Below are positions 8,164 to 17,163 of a stretch of DNA of 64,000 nucleotides, one piece after another. The stretch comes from an uncultured Pantoea sp. (GTDB taxonomy: Bacteria > Pseudomonadota > Gammaproteobacteria > Enterobacterales > Enterobacteriaceae). The stretch is from NCBI GenBank assembly GCA_913778495.1, contig CAJYVD010000013.1:1-64000 (forward strand). Direction: 5' to 3'. The notes beneath the pieces are model-generated. The model saw only the letters and a list, made by a program, of their open reading frames with translations. It had not been told where the DNA came from and made no database searches. Position 1 is the stretch's first letter. Every line of letters starts with the position of its first letter. Both the position numbers and the translations under genes were made by a program.

Positions 8164-9597
8164 ATGACCCCCCATCATCAGCACTACATCAACGGCACCT
8201 TTGTGCGCGATCGCCACGATAAGTGGATCGAGGTGATCAATCCCGCCACCGAAGCGCTGCTGTCGCGCATTCCACAGGGCAGCTGCGAGGATGCGGCGCA
8301 GGCCATTGCCGCCGCCGAGGCCGCCCAGCCTGCCTGGGAGGCGCTGCCGGCGATCGTGCGCGGCACCTGGCTGCGCAAACTCTCCGCGGCCATTCGCCAG
8401 CGCGAAGCCGATATCACGGCGGCGATTGTTGCCGAAGGCGGGAAAACCCAAGCCCTGGCGCAAACCGAAGTGCTGTTTACCGCCGACTACTTTGACTATA
8501 TGGCGGAGTGGGCGCGCCGCTATGAAGGCGAGATTGTTAACAGCGATCGCCCTAACGAGAACATCTTTGTCTTCAAAAAAGCCATCGGCGTGACCACCGG
8601 CATTCTGCCGTGGAACTTCCCCTTCTTTTTGATCGCGCGTAAAGCCGCGCCGGCGCTGGTCACGGGCAACACCATTGTGCTGAAACCCAGCGAGCTCACG
8701 CCGAATAATGCCGCACTGTTTGCCGAGATCGTCGATAGCGTCGGCCTGCCCGCTGGCGTGCTGAATATTGTCTACGGCTATGGCCCGGAAGTGGGTCAAG
8801 AGCTGGCTGGCAACCCGCGCGTGGGACTGGTGAGCCTCACCGGCAGCGTCAATGCCGGCATTGCCACCATGGAAGCAGCGGCCAAAAATGTCACCAAAGT
8901 TTCGCTGGAGCTGGGCGGCAAGGCGCCTGCGATCGTTATGGATGACGCCGATCTGGCGCTGGCGGTAAAAGCCATTGTCAGCTCGCGCGTGATTAATAGC
9001 GGCCAAGTGTGCAACTGCGCGGAGCGGGTTTACGTGCAGGCGGGCATCTACGATCGCTTCCTCGCCGCGCTGACAGAGGCGATGTCACAGGTGAAATTTG
9101 GCGATCCGGCCCAGCACAGTGATATCGATATGGGGCCGTTAATCACCCAGGCGGCGCTGGCGCGCGTGGAGCAGAAAGTGGCGCGCGCCGTGGCCGAAGG
9201 CGCGCAGGTGGCGTTAGGCGGCACGCGCGCGGGCGATAAAGGCTTTTGGTTCACGCCCACTGTGTTGACCCACGTGCGTCAAGAGATGGAGATCATGCGT
9301 GAGGAGATTTTTGGCCCCGTGCTGCCTGTGATGCGTTTTACCTCGCTTGAGGAGGCGATTGCGCTGGCCAACGACTGCGACTACGGCCTGACCTCCTCGA
9401 TCTATACGCAGAACCTCAACACCGCGATGCAGGCGCTGCGCCAGCTGAAGTTTGGCGAGACCTACATCAACCGCGAGAATTTTGAAGCGATGCAGGGATT
9501 CCATGCGGGCTGGCGGAAATCGGGCATCGGCGGCGCCGATGGACGCCACGGACTGGAAGAATATCTGCAAACCCACGTCGCTTATCTGCAGTTTTGA
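8164..9597 (+). CDS. aldA: Lactaldehyde dehydrogenase AldA
   Basis: NAD-dependent aldehyde dehydrogenase that oxidises L-lactaldehyde (also glycolaldehyde) to the acid. The 477-residue product aligns over its length with E. coli AldA (479 aa). Catalytic residues are visible: N151 in PWNFPF, E249 in LELGGKAP and nucleophile C283 in SGQVCNC. Its C-terminal block ENFEAMQGFHAGWRKSG is also typical. In E. coli aldA is not in the rhamnose cluster. Here it closes the locus, directly downstream of a candidate RhaS operator, so lactaldehyde removal is tied to rhamnose breakdown. GGAGA stands about 10 bases before the ATG. It is followed by a hairpin shared with the convergent MHS transporter. Confidence 0.93.
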   Translation: MTPHHQHYINGTFVRDRHDKWIEVINPATEALLSRIPQGSCEDAAQAIAAAEAAQPAWEALPAIVRGTWLRKLSAAIRQREADITAAIVAEGGKTQALAQTEVLFTADYFDYMAEWARRYEGEIVNSDRPNENIFVFKKAIGVTTGILPWNFPFFLIARKAAPALVTGNTIVLKPSELTPNNAALFAEIVDSVGLPAGVLNIVYGYGPEVGQELAGNPRVGLVSLTGSVNAGIATMEAAAKNVTKVSLELGGKAPAIVMDDADLALAVKAIVSSRVINSGQVCNCAERVYVQAGIYDRFLAALTEAMSQVKFGDPAQHSDIDMGPLITQAALARVEQKVARAVAEGAQVALGGTRAGDKGFWFTPTVLTHVRQEMEIMREEIFGPVLPVMRFTSLEEAIALANDCDYGLTSSIYTQNLNTAMQALRQLKFGETYINRENFEAMQGFHAGWRKSGIGGADGRHGLEEYLQTHVAYLQF

Positions 9598-9605
9598 CCG
9601 CACGC

Positions 9606-9630
9606 CGGCAGTCGCTAAACGCGACTGCCG
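9606..9630. terminator. Hairpin between convergent aldA and MHS transporter
   Basis: CGGCAGTCGC (9606-9615), loop TAAAC, GCGACTGCCG (9621-9630): a 10-bp perfect stem in the 40-base gap between two convergent genes, likely a bidirectional terminator although a T-tract is absent. Confidence 0.65.
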
Positions 9631-9637
9631 CGCGGGC

Positions 9638-10909
9638 TCAGCGTAGCCGCCGCTGGCTGTACAGCAGCGCCACACCGCTTAATACCGACATCGCCATCAG
9701 ATAATAGCCCGGCGCCAGACGCGTTCCGCTCCAGTCGATCAGCAGCGTACAAATCAGTGGTGCGAAGCCACCGAATACCGTCACCGCGACGTTATAGCTG
9801 ATGGCCATGCCGCTGGCGCGCGTGCCAATCGGAAACAGATCGGCCATCACCGACGGCACGGTAGAGAAGTAGATCGATTTCAGCAGCGCCATCCACCCCA
9901 CCAGCAGCATCAACGTCACGGAGGTGGGATTTGCCACCACGGCGTGAAAGGCCGGATAAATGGTGACAATCAGCAGCAACAGCGATCCCCACATCAGCGG
10001 CAACCGCCCAATGCGCTCGGCCCACCAGCCCATCAGCGGCGTCACCACGGTTAAAATCACGCCCGCCAGCAGCGTAGCGCTGAACGCCACCGACCCGGAG
10101 AGGTGCAGGTTTTGCGTGGCGTAAGTCGGCACATAATTGAGCATGTAGTTCACCGCCGTGGAGATCACCATCAGGCCAATCGCCAGGGCGATCAGCGACT
10201 TCTGACGGCCAAGCAGGCGCTTAAGCGGCGCGGCATCCGGCGTCTGGGCCACAAAGCTAGCTGACTCATGTACGTGCCGACGAATGTAGATCCCCAGCGG
10301 TCCAATCAGCAGGCCGAAGGCAAAGGGAATGCGCCAGCCCCACGACTGGATCTCGCTTTCACTTAACCACTGCGTCAAGCCCAGACCGAATGCGGAGGCC
10401 AGTAAGGTGCTGGCACCCTGCGTGGCAAACTGCCAGCTGGCGATAAACGCTTTACGCTCCGGGAAATGTTCCACCAAAAACGCCGTAGAGCTGCCAAACT
10501 CCCCACCCGCCGAAAATCCCTGCACCAGTCGCGCCAGCAGAATCAGCAGCGGCGCCGCCAGGCCTATCGTGGCGTAGGTCGGCATAAAGGTGATCACCGC
10601 GCCGCCCAGCATCATGAGATTAATCGACAGCAGCAGCGCTTTTTTACGGCCGTGCCGGTCGGCGTAGTTGCCCAGCACAATTGCGCCGAGCGGTCGAATA
10701 AGAAACGAGACGCCAAAGCTGCCAAAGGTCAGCAGCAGCGACACTGACGCATCGCTGGTGGGGAAAAACGCATGGGCGATATAGCTGGCAAAGAAGCCGT
10801 ATACCGCGATATCAAACCACTCCAGCGCGTTACCGATGCAGGTGGCGAACAGGGTTTTATGCAGGTGCGGCTTGCCGGGATTCAGCGGCGCGGCGGTATG
10901 AAGACTCAT
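9638..10909 (-). CDS. MFS transporter, metabolite:H+ symporter (MHS) family
   Basis: A 423-residue inner-membrane carrier with about twelve hydrophobic segments. The start CIGNALEWFDIAVYGFFA and the loop-2 motif GNYADRHGRKKAL are hallmarks of the MHS family (citrate, proline/betaine, shikimate, dicarboxylate carriers). RLVQGFSAGGEFGSS is the family's fifth-helix motif. The substrate cannot be read from sequence. Its ATG overlaps the stop of the M20 peptidase by 4 bases, so the pair is translationally coupled, and the carrier probably imports a compound the peptidase hydrolyses, or takes up its product. Confidence 0.88.
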   Translation of the reverse strand: MSLHTAAPLNPGKPHLHKTLFATCIGNALEWFDIAVYGFFASYIAHAFFPTSDASVSLLLTFGSFGVSFLIRPLGAIVLGNYADRHGRKKALLLSINLMMLGGAVITFMPTYATIGLAAPLLILLARLVQGFSAGGEFGSSTAFLVEHFPERKAFIASWQFATQGASTLLASAFGLGLTQWLSESEIQSWGWRIPFAFGLLIGPLGIYIRRHVHESASFVAQTPDAAPLKRLLGRQKSLIALAIGLMVISTAVNYMLNYVPTYATQNLHLSGSVAFSATLLAGVILTVVTPLMGWWAERIGRLPLMWGSLLLLIVTIYPAFHAVVANPTSVTLMLLVGWMALLKSIYFSTVPSVMADLFPIGTRASGMAISYNVAVTVFGGFAPLICTLLIDWSGTRLAPGYYLMAMSVLSGVALLYSQRRLR

Positions 10910-12327
10910 GGTTGCCCTCCTTCATGGGCGCGGTGGCGCGCGATCAGATCCGGACCTTTTTCTCCCAGCTCCCACAGCAGCTGCGTCATGATGTGCAGGC
11001 CTTCGCGCGCAATGGATTTCAGCATGTGCTCATTGACGCCGTGCTGGCCGCACGCGGGATACGAGTGCGGCACCCACAGCGTGGGCAGGCCGAGGATCTC
11101 GGCAAACACCTCGTTAGGCAGCGATCCGCCCAGGTTAGGCAGTAGCGCGGGCTTTTTGCCGCTGGCGGCCTGCATGCTCTCCAGCACCCACGTCACCAGC
11201 GGATCGGTGGGATCGAGGCGCGTGGCGGGCGATCCGCGCATAAACGTCACCTCCACGTGCCCTAATCCACGCTGCGCCAGATGGTCGCGCACGTGCTCAA
11301 CCAGGCGCGTCCAATCGGTGCCCACCACAAACCGCAGCTGGCATACCGCCGTGGCCTCACCGGGTATGGCGTTCATCGGCTGCGTCGGATTCCCGGTGGT
11401 GTACGCCAGCACCTCCAGCGTATTCCAGCCATACAGGCGCTCGGCGGGGGTAAGGCCCGGCTCGCCCCAGTTCAGCGCGATTTGCGGATCGCCGGGCATC
11501 CCGCCCACCTCAATATCGCGCAGAATGGCGCGCACCGCGGGGGTAAGCGAGTCGGGCTTGAGCGCCTCGACGTGCAGCACGCCGTTGGCATCAACCAGCG
11601 CGGCAATGGCGTGCGCCAGCTGCGTCCCCGGGTTGGTCAGCAATCCGCCCCAGTTACCCGAGTGGTAGGCGTTGTCGCGCGCCTTGACCGTGAGGCGGAA
11701 GTTTGCCGCGCCGCGCGAGCCGAGAAACAGCGTGGGTCGCACCGCGTTGACGCGCGGTCCGTCTGACGCGATGAACAGATCGGCCCGCAGCAAATCCTGA
11801 TGCTGCTGGCACAGCTGCGCCAGGCCAGGCGAGCTGATCTCCTCGCCCATTTCAAACAACATTTTGCAGTTAAAGCCCAGCCGTCCCCCGCGCGCGGCGA
11901 ACACTTGCTCCAGTGCCGCCAGATTGACGCTGTGTTGGCCTTTGTTGTCGGCGCTGCCGCGCGCGTACCAGCGATCGCCCTCTTCGGTAAGCTGCCACGG
12001 CGTTAAGCCCTGCCGCCAGTTTTCATCATCGCCAAATACCACGTCACCGTGGCCGTAGCTCAACAGCGTCGGCAGCGCCGGATCTTCCATGCGCACCGCC
12101 ACCATAAAGGGCCGATCGGGCTGCTCCACATTCGGCAGCCGGTGCAGGGTAAAGCCCAGCGCGCTGAGCTGTGGGCCAATGTCGTGGTCAAGATAGTGCA
12201 ACAGGGCCTCATCGCGATCTGAACGTTGACTTTCGGTTGGCTGCGCAACCCGGCGCGCCAGTCGCTGCTGAAACGCCCCGCTGTCGAAGTACGCCAGCGC
12301 CTGTTTTACCGCCTGTTCTGCTGTCAT
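10906..12327 (-). CDS. M20-family metallopeptidase
   Basis: A 473-residue cytoplasmic dizinc hydrolase of the M20/ArgE/DapE/CPG2 type. Metal-site motifs: SYGHGDVV (about residue 94), ARGSADNKGQ, the catalytic-acid block FEMGEEISSPG and ASDGPR. C-terminal VPHSYPACGQHGVNEH supplies the last ligand. Length and sequence resemble carnosine/dipeptidase-like members, but the substrate is unknown. The start at 12327 (MTAEQAVKQ) is preceded by AGG, and upstream in-frame codons lack homology. First gene of a two-gene operon with the MHS carrier, divergent from the LysR gene at 12477 that probably regulates it. Confidence 0.87.
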   Translation of the reverse strand: MTAEQAVKQALAYFDSGAFQQRLARRVAQPTESQRSDRDEALLHYLDHDIGPQLSALGFTLHRLPNVEQPDRPFMVAVRMEDPALPTLLSYGHGDVVFGDDENWRQGLTPWQLTEEGDRWYARGSADNKGQHSVNLAALEQVFAARGGRLGFNCKMLFEMGEEISSPGLAQLCQQHQDLLRADLFIASDGPRVNAVRPTLFLGSRGAANFRLTVKARDNAYHSGNWGGLLTNPGTQLAHAIAALVDANGVLHVEALKPDSLTPAVRAILRDIEVGGMPGDPQIALNWGEPGLTPAERLYGWNTLEVLAYTTGNPTQPMNAIPGEATAVCQLRFVVGTDWTRLVEHVRDHLAQRGLGHVEVTFMRGSPATRLDPTDPLVTWVLESMQAASGKKPALLPNLGGSLPNEVFAEILGLPTLWVPHSYPACGQHGVNEHMLKSIAREGLHIMTQLLWELGEKGPDLIARHRAHEGGQP

Positions 12328-12476
12328 GTTTGCCTGTCTTGTTATTTTCTTAATTGTGCAGCCATCTTTTCGTACTCCTTGCTTTGCCACAATTATCAAT
12401 TTATCGAGTAAGATTTGCTTTTATTGCAAAGCAAGGCTGCCCGCTGACGAGGCATGCACCATGAAGAGGCATCGGC

Positions 12477-13391
12477 ATGATCAGTACCGAAGTGCGCTAT
12501 TTTCTTGCCGTGGTTGAGGCCGGGTCGCTGAGCGCCGCCAGCGACTCGCTGTTTGTCGCCGTGTCGGCCATCAGCCGACAGATCAAGCGGCTGGAGCAGC
12601 AGGTTGGCGTGCCGCTGTTTGCGCGCCAGGCGCGCGGCATGATCCTCACGGAGGCGGGTGAGATTTTTGCCCAGCACGTGCGCAAAAATTTGCTGGATAT
12701 GGAGTATGCGCTGGCGGAAATCAAAGGATTAACGGCAGTGCGCCGTACGCTGATCCGCGTGGCCTGTACCGATGGCCTGGCGTTCAGCCTGCTGCCGCGC
12801 CTGATCGCGGCGTTTCGCGACGTGCATCCGGGCGTCCTGTTTGACGTGAGGGTTGCCAGCCCGCAAGGCGTGGCGACGCTGTTGCGCAGCGGAGAGTGTG
12901 ATGTGGCGCTACAGTTCAGCCTGCATGCTGAGCGCGGCGTCGAAGTACAGGCCTCCTGGCCGGCGCCGGTGCGGCTGGTGATGCATCAACAGCATCCTTT
13001 AGCGCAGGTGCAGCAGATCGATTTCACGGCGCTGGGCCACTATCCGCTGGCGCTGCCGCAGCAGAATACCACGGTGCGCCAGCTGTTTGAGTTAGCCAGC
13101 CACATGCGCGGCCAGCTGATTGAACCGGTCATGACGTGTGATAATTTCTCCACGCTGTTTCATTTTCTGCTGCGCACGCCGCTGGCGGTGACCATCTGCA
13201 GCGCGTTTACCGTGATGCACGAGGTGGAAACGCACGGCCTGGCGCTGCGCGCCGTGGCGATCGATCAGCTCAATCAGCGCCATTTGCAGCTGCAGACGCC
13301 ATCAGGGCGGCCACCCGGTGCCGCCCTGCAACTGTTTTTGCACTTTCTCAACGCGCAGCTTGATGCGCTGGCGCGCCGCCTTACTCCTTGA
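12477..13391 (+). CDS. LysR-family transcriptional regulator
   Basis: The 304-residue product has the LysR winged helix (residues 1-60, YFLAVVEAGSLSAASDSLFV...ISRQIKRLEQQVG) and a periplasmic-binding-like effector domain from about residue 90. GAGG lies 7 bases upstream of the ATG. It is divergent from the M20 peptidase/MHS operon across a 149-base region, the usual layout for autoregulation and control of the neighbour. Its 3' end overlaps the convergent binding-protein gene by 11 bases. The inducer cannot be inferred. Confidence 0.9.
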   Translation: MISTEVRYFLAVVEAGSLSAASDSLFVAVSAISRQIKRLEQQVGVPLFARQARGMILTEAGEIFAQHVRKNLLDMEYALAEIKGLTAVRRTLIRVACTDGLAFSLLPRLIAAFRDVHPGVLFDVRVASPQGVATLLRSGECDVALQFSLHAERGVEVQASWPAPVRLVMHQQHPLAQVQQIDFTALGHYPLALPQQNTTVRQLFELASHMRGQLIEPVMTCDNFSTLFHFLLRTPLAVTICSAFTVMHEVETHGLALRAVAIDQLNQRHLQLQTPSGRPPGAALQLFLHFLNAQLDALARRLTP

Positions 13392-14976
13392 TATCCACCG
13401 GATAGAAGATGTGCTTGCCGAACGGATCAACCTGATAATTGATCACCGATTTGCGCACCGGTTCGAAAATAGTCGAGTGCGCTATCATCATCGCCGGCAT
13501 TTGGTCGTGCATGATCTGCTGCGCTTCATGATAAAGCGCGATGCGCTTGTCGTGATCCTGCTCGGCGCGCGCGTCAGTAATGATCTTTTCAAACGGTGCG
13601 TAGCACCACTTCGACGAGTTTGAGCCGCCGTTGGCTGAGGTGCAGCTGTAGAGCGGGCCGAAGAAGTTATCCGGATCGCCGGTGGCCGTGGTCCAGCCCA
13701 TCAGGGCGGCCTGATGCTCGCCCGCTTTTACGCGTTTGAGATATTCCCCCCACTCATAGCTGACGATGTTCGCTTTGATGCCCACCTTGGCCCAGTCCGC
13801 CTGAATCATTTCGGCCATGCGGCGAGCGTTGGGGTTATAGGGACGTTGAACCGGCATCGCCCACAGCGCAATCTCGGTGCCGGGTTTGATGCCCGCTTCT
13901 TTCAACAGCGCCTGCGCTTTCTGCGGATCGTAAGGGTAATCACTTAATGCGTTGTCCGCACTCCAGACGTCCGGCGGCAGAATATTTTTCGCCACCGTGC
14001 CGGTACCCTTAAAGATGGCATCCACAATGGCCGCTTTGTTGATGGCTATCGCCAGGGCCTGGCGTACTTTCACGTTGTCCAACGGCGGCTTCGTGGTGTT
14101 AAACGCCAGGAAGCCGGTGTTGAGACCCGATTTTTGTGCCAGCGTGATATCAGGATTTTTGCGCATGCGATCGAGGTCGGCAGGATTAGGGAACGGCATC
14201 ACCTGACACTCGTTCTTTTCCAGTTTGGCATAGCGCACCGAGGCATCCGGGGTAATGGAGAAAATCAGGCGATCCAGTTTCGCTTTGCCCTGCCAGTAGT
14301 CAGGAAACGCTTTGTAAAGAATGCGTGAATCCTTTTGGTACTGCACCAGCTCAAACGGGCCGGTGCCGATGGGCACCATGTCCACCTTTTCTGGCGTACC
14401 GGCCTTCAACATCTTATCGGCGTATTCGGCCGAGTGAATTGAGGCAAAGTACCATGCCAGATCGGCGAGGAACGGCGCTTCAGGATGAGCCAGCGTGAAG
14501 CGCACCGTGTGATCGTCCACTTTCTCGATGTGGGTAATCAGCTTACCGAGTTCGAGGCTTTCAAAATTGCTGTAGTTGCCGCCTGAAACGTTATGGTACG
14601 GGTTGTTGGCGTCCATCTGGCGCATAAAGGAGAAAATGACGTCATCTGCATTGAAATCGCGCGTGGGGGTAAACAGCTTGTTGTGCTGAAATTTCACCCC
14701 TTTACGCAGGTAAAAGGTATAAACCTTGCCATCCGGACTGACCTCCCAGCGCTCGGCGAGGCTGGGCTCCAGCGTCGTGGTGCCAGGTTTGAAGTCAACC
14801 AGCCGATTGAACACCGGTACGGCGCTGGCATCCACGCTGGTGCCGGACGTGTAAAGCTGCGGATTGAAGTTTTCCGGCGATCCTTCCGAGCAATACACCA
14901 GCGTTTTTGCCGAGACGCTGCCAGCCAGCGCCAGTCCCAGTGCGGTTAACGCAAATTTTGTCATGCTGCTCTTCAT
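13381..14976 (-). CDS. ABC transporter substrate-binding protein, DppA-like (SBP_bac_5)
   Basis: Periplasmic peptide-binding protein of about 531 residues with a signal peptide (FALTALGLALAGSVSA, cleavage after SVSA, then KTLVYCSEGSPENFNPQ). It resembles DppA strongly (CSEGSPENFNPQLYTSGT, GTGPFELVQY, NTTKPPLDNVKVRQA). GAGG is only 3 bases from the first of two adjacent ATGs (14979), so the second (14976) is chosen. No permease or ATPase genes adjoin it, so it may feed a dipeptide transporter encoded elsewhere. It lies between a LysR gene (convergent, 11-base overlap) and a PepT-like gene (divergent). Confidence 0.9.
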   Translation of the reverse strand: MKSSMTKFALTALGLALAGSVSAKTLVYCSEGSPENFNPQLYTSGTSVDASAVPVFNRLVDFKPGTTTLEPSLAERWEVSPDGKVYTFYLRKGVKFQHNKLFTPTRDFNADDVIFSFMRQMDANNPYHNVSGGNYSNFESLELGKLITHIEKVDDHTVRFTLAHPEAPFLADLAWYFASIHSAEYADKMLKAGTPEKVDMVPIGTGPFELVQYQKDSRILYKAFPDYWQGKAKLDRLIFSITPDASVRYAKLEKNECQVMPFPNPADLDRMRKNPDITLAQKSGLNTGFLAFNTTKPPLDNVKVRQALAIAINKAAIVDAIFKGTGTVAKNILPPDVWSADNALSDYPYDPQKAQALLKEAGIKPGTEIALWAMPVQRPYNPNARRMAEMIQADWAKVGIKANIVSYEWGEYLKRVKAGEHQAALMGWTTATGDPDNFFGPLYSCTSANGGSNSSKWCYAPFEKIITDARAEQDHDKRIALYHEAQQIMHDQMPAMMIAHSTIFEPVRKSVINYQVDPFGKHIFYPVDIKE

Positions 14977-15089
14977 CATTTTCCTCGTTTTTATTGACTT
15001 ACTTACCCCACTCTCAGTATCTAATGATTAATAACACGAATTATTCGCCGCGTATCATGCGCCAGACGCAACCTCAATAAGGAATTGTG

Positions 15090-16328
15090 ATGACAGACCC
15101 GTTAGCCCGTCAGCTCACCCAGCGTTTTTATCGTTACCTTGCGGTTTCCAGCCAAAGCGATGCCAAATCCAGCACCTTGCCCAGCACCCCTTCCCAGCAC
15201 GCCATGGCGCAGATGCTGGCGCAGGAATTGCGCGATCTGGGCCTGGAGGAGATCGTGATTGACGACCACGCCACCGTCACCGCAGTGAAACGCGGTAACT
15301 GCCCGCAGGCTCCGCGCATCGGTTTTATCACCCACATTGATACCGTGGACGTCGGCTTGTCGCCGGACATTCATCCGCAAACCCTGACCTTTACCGGTGA
15401 CGATCTGTGCCTGAATGCGCAACACGATATCTGGCTGCGCGTGGCGGAACACCCGGAAATTCTGCCCTACGTCGGACAAGAGATCGTGTTCAGCGACGGC
15501 ACCAGCGTGCTGGGTGCGGATAACAAAGCGGCGGTCACGGTGGTCATGACGCTGCTGGAAAATCTGCGCGGCGAGCACGGCGATATTGTGGTGGCCTTTG
15601 TGCCGGATGAAGAGATCGGCCTACGCGGCGCGAAAGCGCTGGATCTTGAAACGCGCTTTAACGTGGATTTCGCCTGGACTATCGACTGCTGTGAGCTGGG
15701 CGAAGTGGTATATGAAAATTTCAACGGTGCCGCCGCCGAAATCGTGTTCAGCGGCGTACCTGCGCACCCGATGTCCGGCAAAGGCGTATTGGTCAATCCG
15801 CTGCTGATGGCACACGATTTTATTGCCCGCTTCGATCGCCTGCAAACGCCAGAGCACACCGAAGGGCGCGAAGGCTATATCTGGTTTAACGATATGCAGG
15901 CCAATGCCAGCCAGGCAGTGCTGAAAGCCTCGGTGCGCGATTTCGATCTCACTCAGTATGAAGCAAAAAAAGCCCAGCTCCGCGCGGCCGCAGAGGCGAT
16001 TGCTGCGCAGTATCCTACCGGCAAGGTGTCGATCAACATTACCGATATCTACAGCAATATCAGTAACGCCATCGGGGACGATCGACGCGCGATCGATCTG
16101 ATTTTTAGCGCCATGGCCGAGGTTGGCGTGACGCCGAAGGTGATTCCGATGCGCGGCGGCACGGATGGCGCGGCGCTGTCGGCGAAAGGCTTGCTGACGC
16201 CCAACTTTTTTACCGGCGCGCACAACTTCCACTCGCGCTTTGAGTTTCTTCCGGTGCCGTCGTTCGTGAAGTCGTATCAGGTGGCGGAAGCGCTGTGCTA
16301 TCTGGCCGCCAGGCCAGCGCGCGAGTAA
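15090..16328 (+). CDS. pepT: Peptidase T-like tripeptidase (M20B)
   Basis: Cytoplasmic dizinc aminopeptidase that removes the N-terminal residue of tripeptides. The 412-residue product has the PepT metal and catalytic set: H82 in FITHIDT, D144 in LGADNKAA, E174/E175 in PDEEIG, MRGGTDGAAL, and FTGAHNFHSRFEF near the end. Identity to E. coli PepT is moderate and a second pepT may exist elsewhere, so this may be a paralogue. ATG 15090 is chosen over GTG 15087 on AAGGA spacing. It is divergent from the DppA-like gene, consistent with a peptide-use cluster, and ends at a strong terminator. Confidence 0.85.
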   Translation: MTDPLARQLTQRFYRYLAVSSQSDAKSSTLPSTPSQHAMAQMLAQELRDLGLEEIVIDDHATVTAVKRGNCPQAPRIGFITHIDTVDVGLSPDIHPQTLTFTGDDLCLNAQHDIWLRVAEHPEILPYVGQEIVFSDGTSVLGADNKAAVTVVMTLLENLRGEHGDIVVAFVPDEEIGLRGAKALDLETRFNVDFAWTIDCCELGEVVYENFNGAAAEIVFSGVPAHPMSGKGVLVNPLLMAHDFIARFDRLQTPEHTEGREGYIWFNDMQANASQAVLKASVRDFDLTQYEAKKAQLRAAAEAIAAQYPTGKVSINITDIYSNISNAIGDDRRAIDLIFSAMAEVGVTPKVIPMRGGTDGAALSAKGLLTPNFFTGAHNFHSRFEFLPVPSFVKSYQVAEALCYLAARPARE

Positions 16329-16341
16329 GCAGTTTGGCAAT

Positions 16342-16373
16342 AAAAACAGCGGCCAATAACGGCCGCTGTTTTT
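16342..16373. terminator. Strong bidirectional intrinsic terminator
   Basis: AAAAACAGCGGCC (16342-16354), loop AATAAC, GGCCGCTGTTTTT (16361-16373) with T-runs on both strands. It separates the convergent pepT-like and HisJ/ArgT-like genes; the stop codon of the latter lies in the T-run. Confidence 0.92.
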
Positions 16374-17150
16374 TTATTTGCTGGCGGAGACGTCAATGCC
16401 CGGGAAGTAACGAGCGGCCAGTTTCGTAATGGTGCCATCCTGCTGCACCTTGGCGATCGCCGCATCCAACTTGGCTTTTAGCGCACTGTCCCCTTTACGC
16501 AGACCGAAACCAATGCCGGTGCCGAGAATGGCATCGTCTTCAACCGGTTTACCCGCAAACGCGAAGCCTTTGCCTTGCGGCTTGTCCAGGAAACCAGACT
16601 GGCCGGCGGCAGACATCACCAGCGTGCCGTCAAGACGGCCAGCGACCATGTCGTTATACACCTGATTCTGGTCCTGATAAGACGTTACGGTGACGCCCTG
16701 CGTTTCCCAATGTTTCTTGGCGTAGGTTTCCTGAATCGATCCCTGTAACACGCCGATGTTTTTTCCTTTCAGCGCTTCTGCGGTCGGCATCAGGTTTTCG
16801 CCCTGTTTGGCGATCAGCATGCTGGGAATGCGGTAAATCGGCTGCGTGAAATCAATGCTTTTGGCGCGCGCTTCGGTGATATTCATCGCCGAGTTGATGG
16901 CATCGAATTTTTTTGCTTGCAGCGCCGGGATCAGCGCGTCAAAACTGCTTTCAACCCACTTGCAGTCAAACTTGCCGGCCTGACAGATCGCCTTACCGAG
17001 GTCGATATCAAAGCCTTCCAGCTCGCCCTTGGCGTTACGGCTCTCAAACGGCGGATATTGCGATTCCAGCCCATAGCGCAGCGTGTCAGCCAGCGCCTGT
17101 GCGGAGGTCAACATGCCCAGCGCAATCAACAGTGCGGTGCGTTTTTTCAT
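16374..17150 (-). CDS. Amino-acid ABC transporter binding protein, HisJ/ArgT-like
   Basis: Periplasmic solute-binding protein (SBP_bac_3), 258 residues, with signal peptide ALLIALGMLTSAQALA and mature start DTLRYGLESQYPPFES. Typical blocks are LEGFDIDLGKAICQ, SSFDALIPALQAKKFDAI, ITEARAKSIDFT and GTGIGFGLRKGD. This subfamily binds basic or polar amino acids; the exact ligand is uncertain. It lies 13 bases below the aminotransferase and is probably co-transcribed with it. No permease genes adjoin it. Confidence 0.9.
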   Translation of the reverse strand: MKKRTALLIALGMLTSAQALADTLRYGLESQYPPFESRNAKGELEGFDIDLGKAICQAGKFDCKWVESSFDALIPALQAKKFDAINSAMNITEARAKSIDFTQPIYRIPSMLIAKQGENLMPTAEALKGKNIGVLQGSIQETYAKKHWETQGVTVTSYQDQNQVYNDMVAGRLDGTLVMSAAGQSGFLDKPQGKGFAFAGKPVEDDAILGTGIGFGLRKGDSALKAKLDAAIAKVQQDGTITKLAARYFPGIDVSASK

Positions 17151-17163
17151 TCTTTTCCCCTTA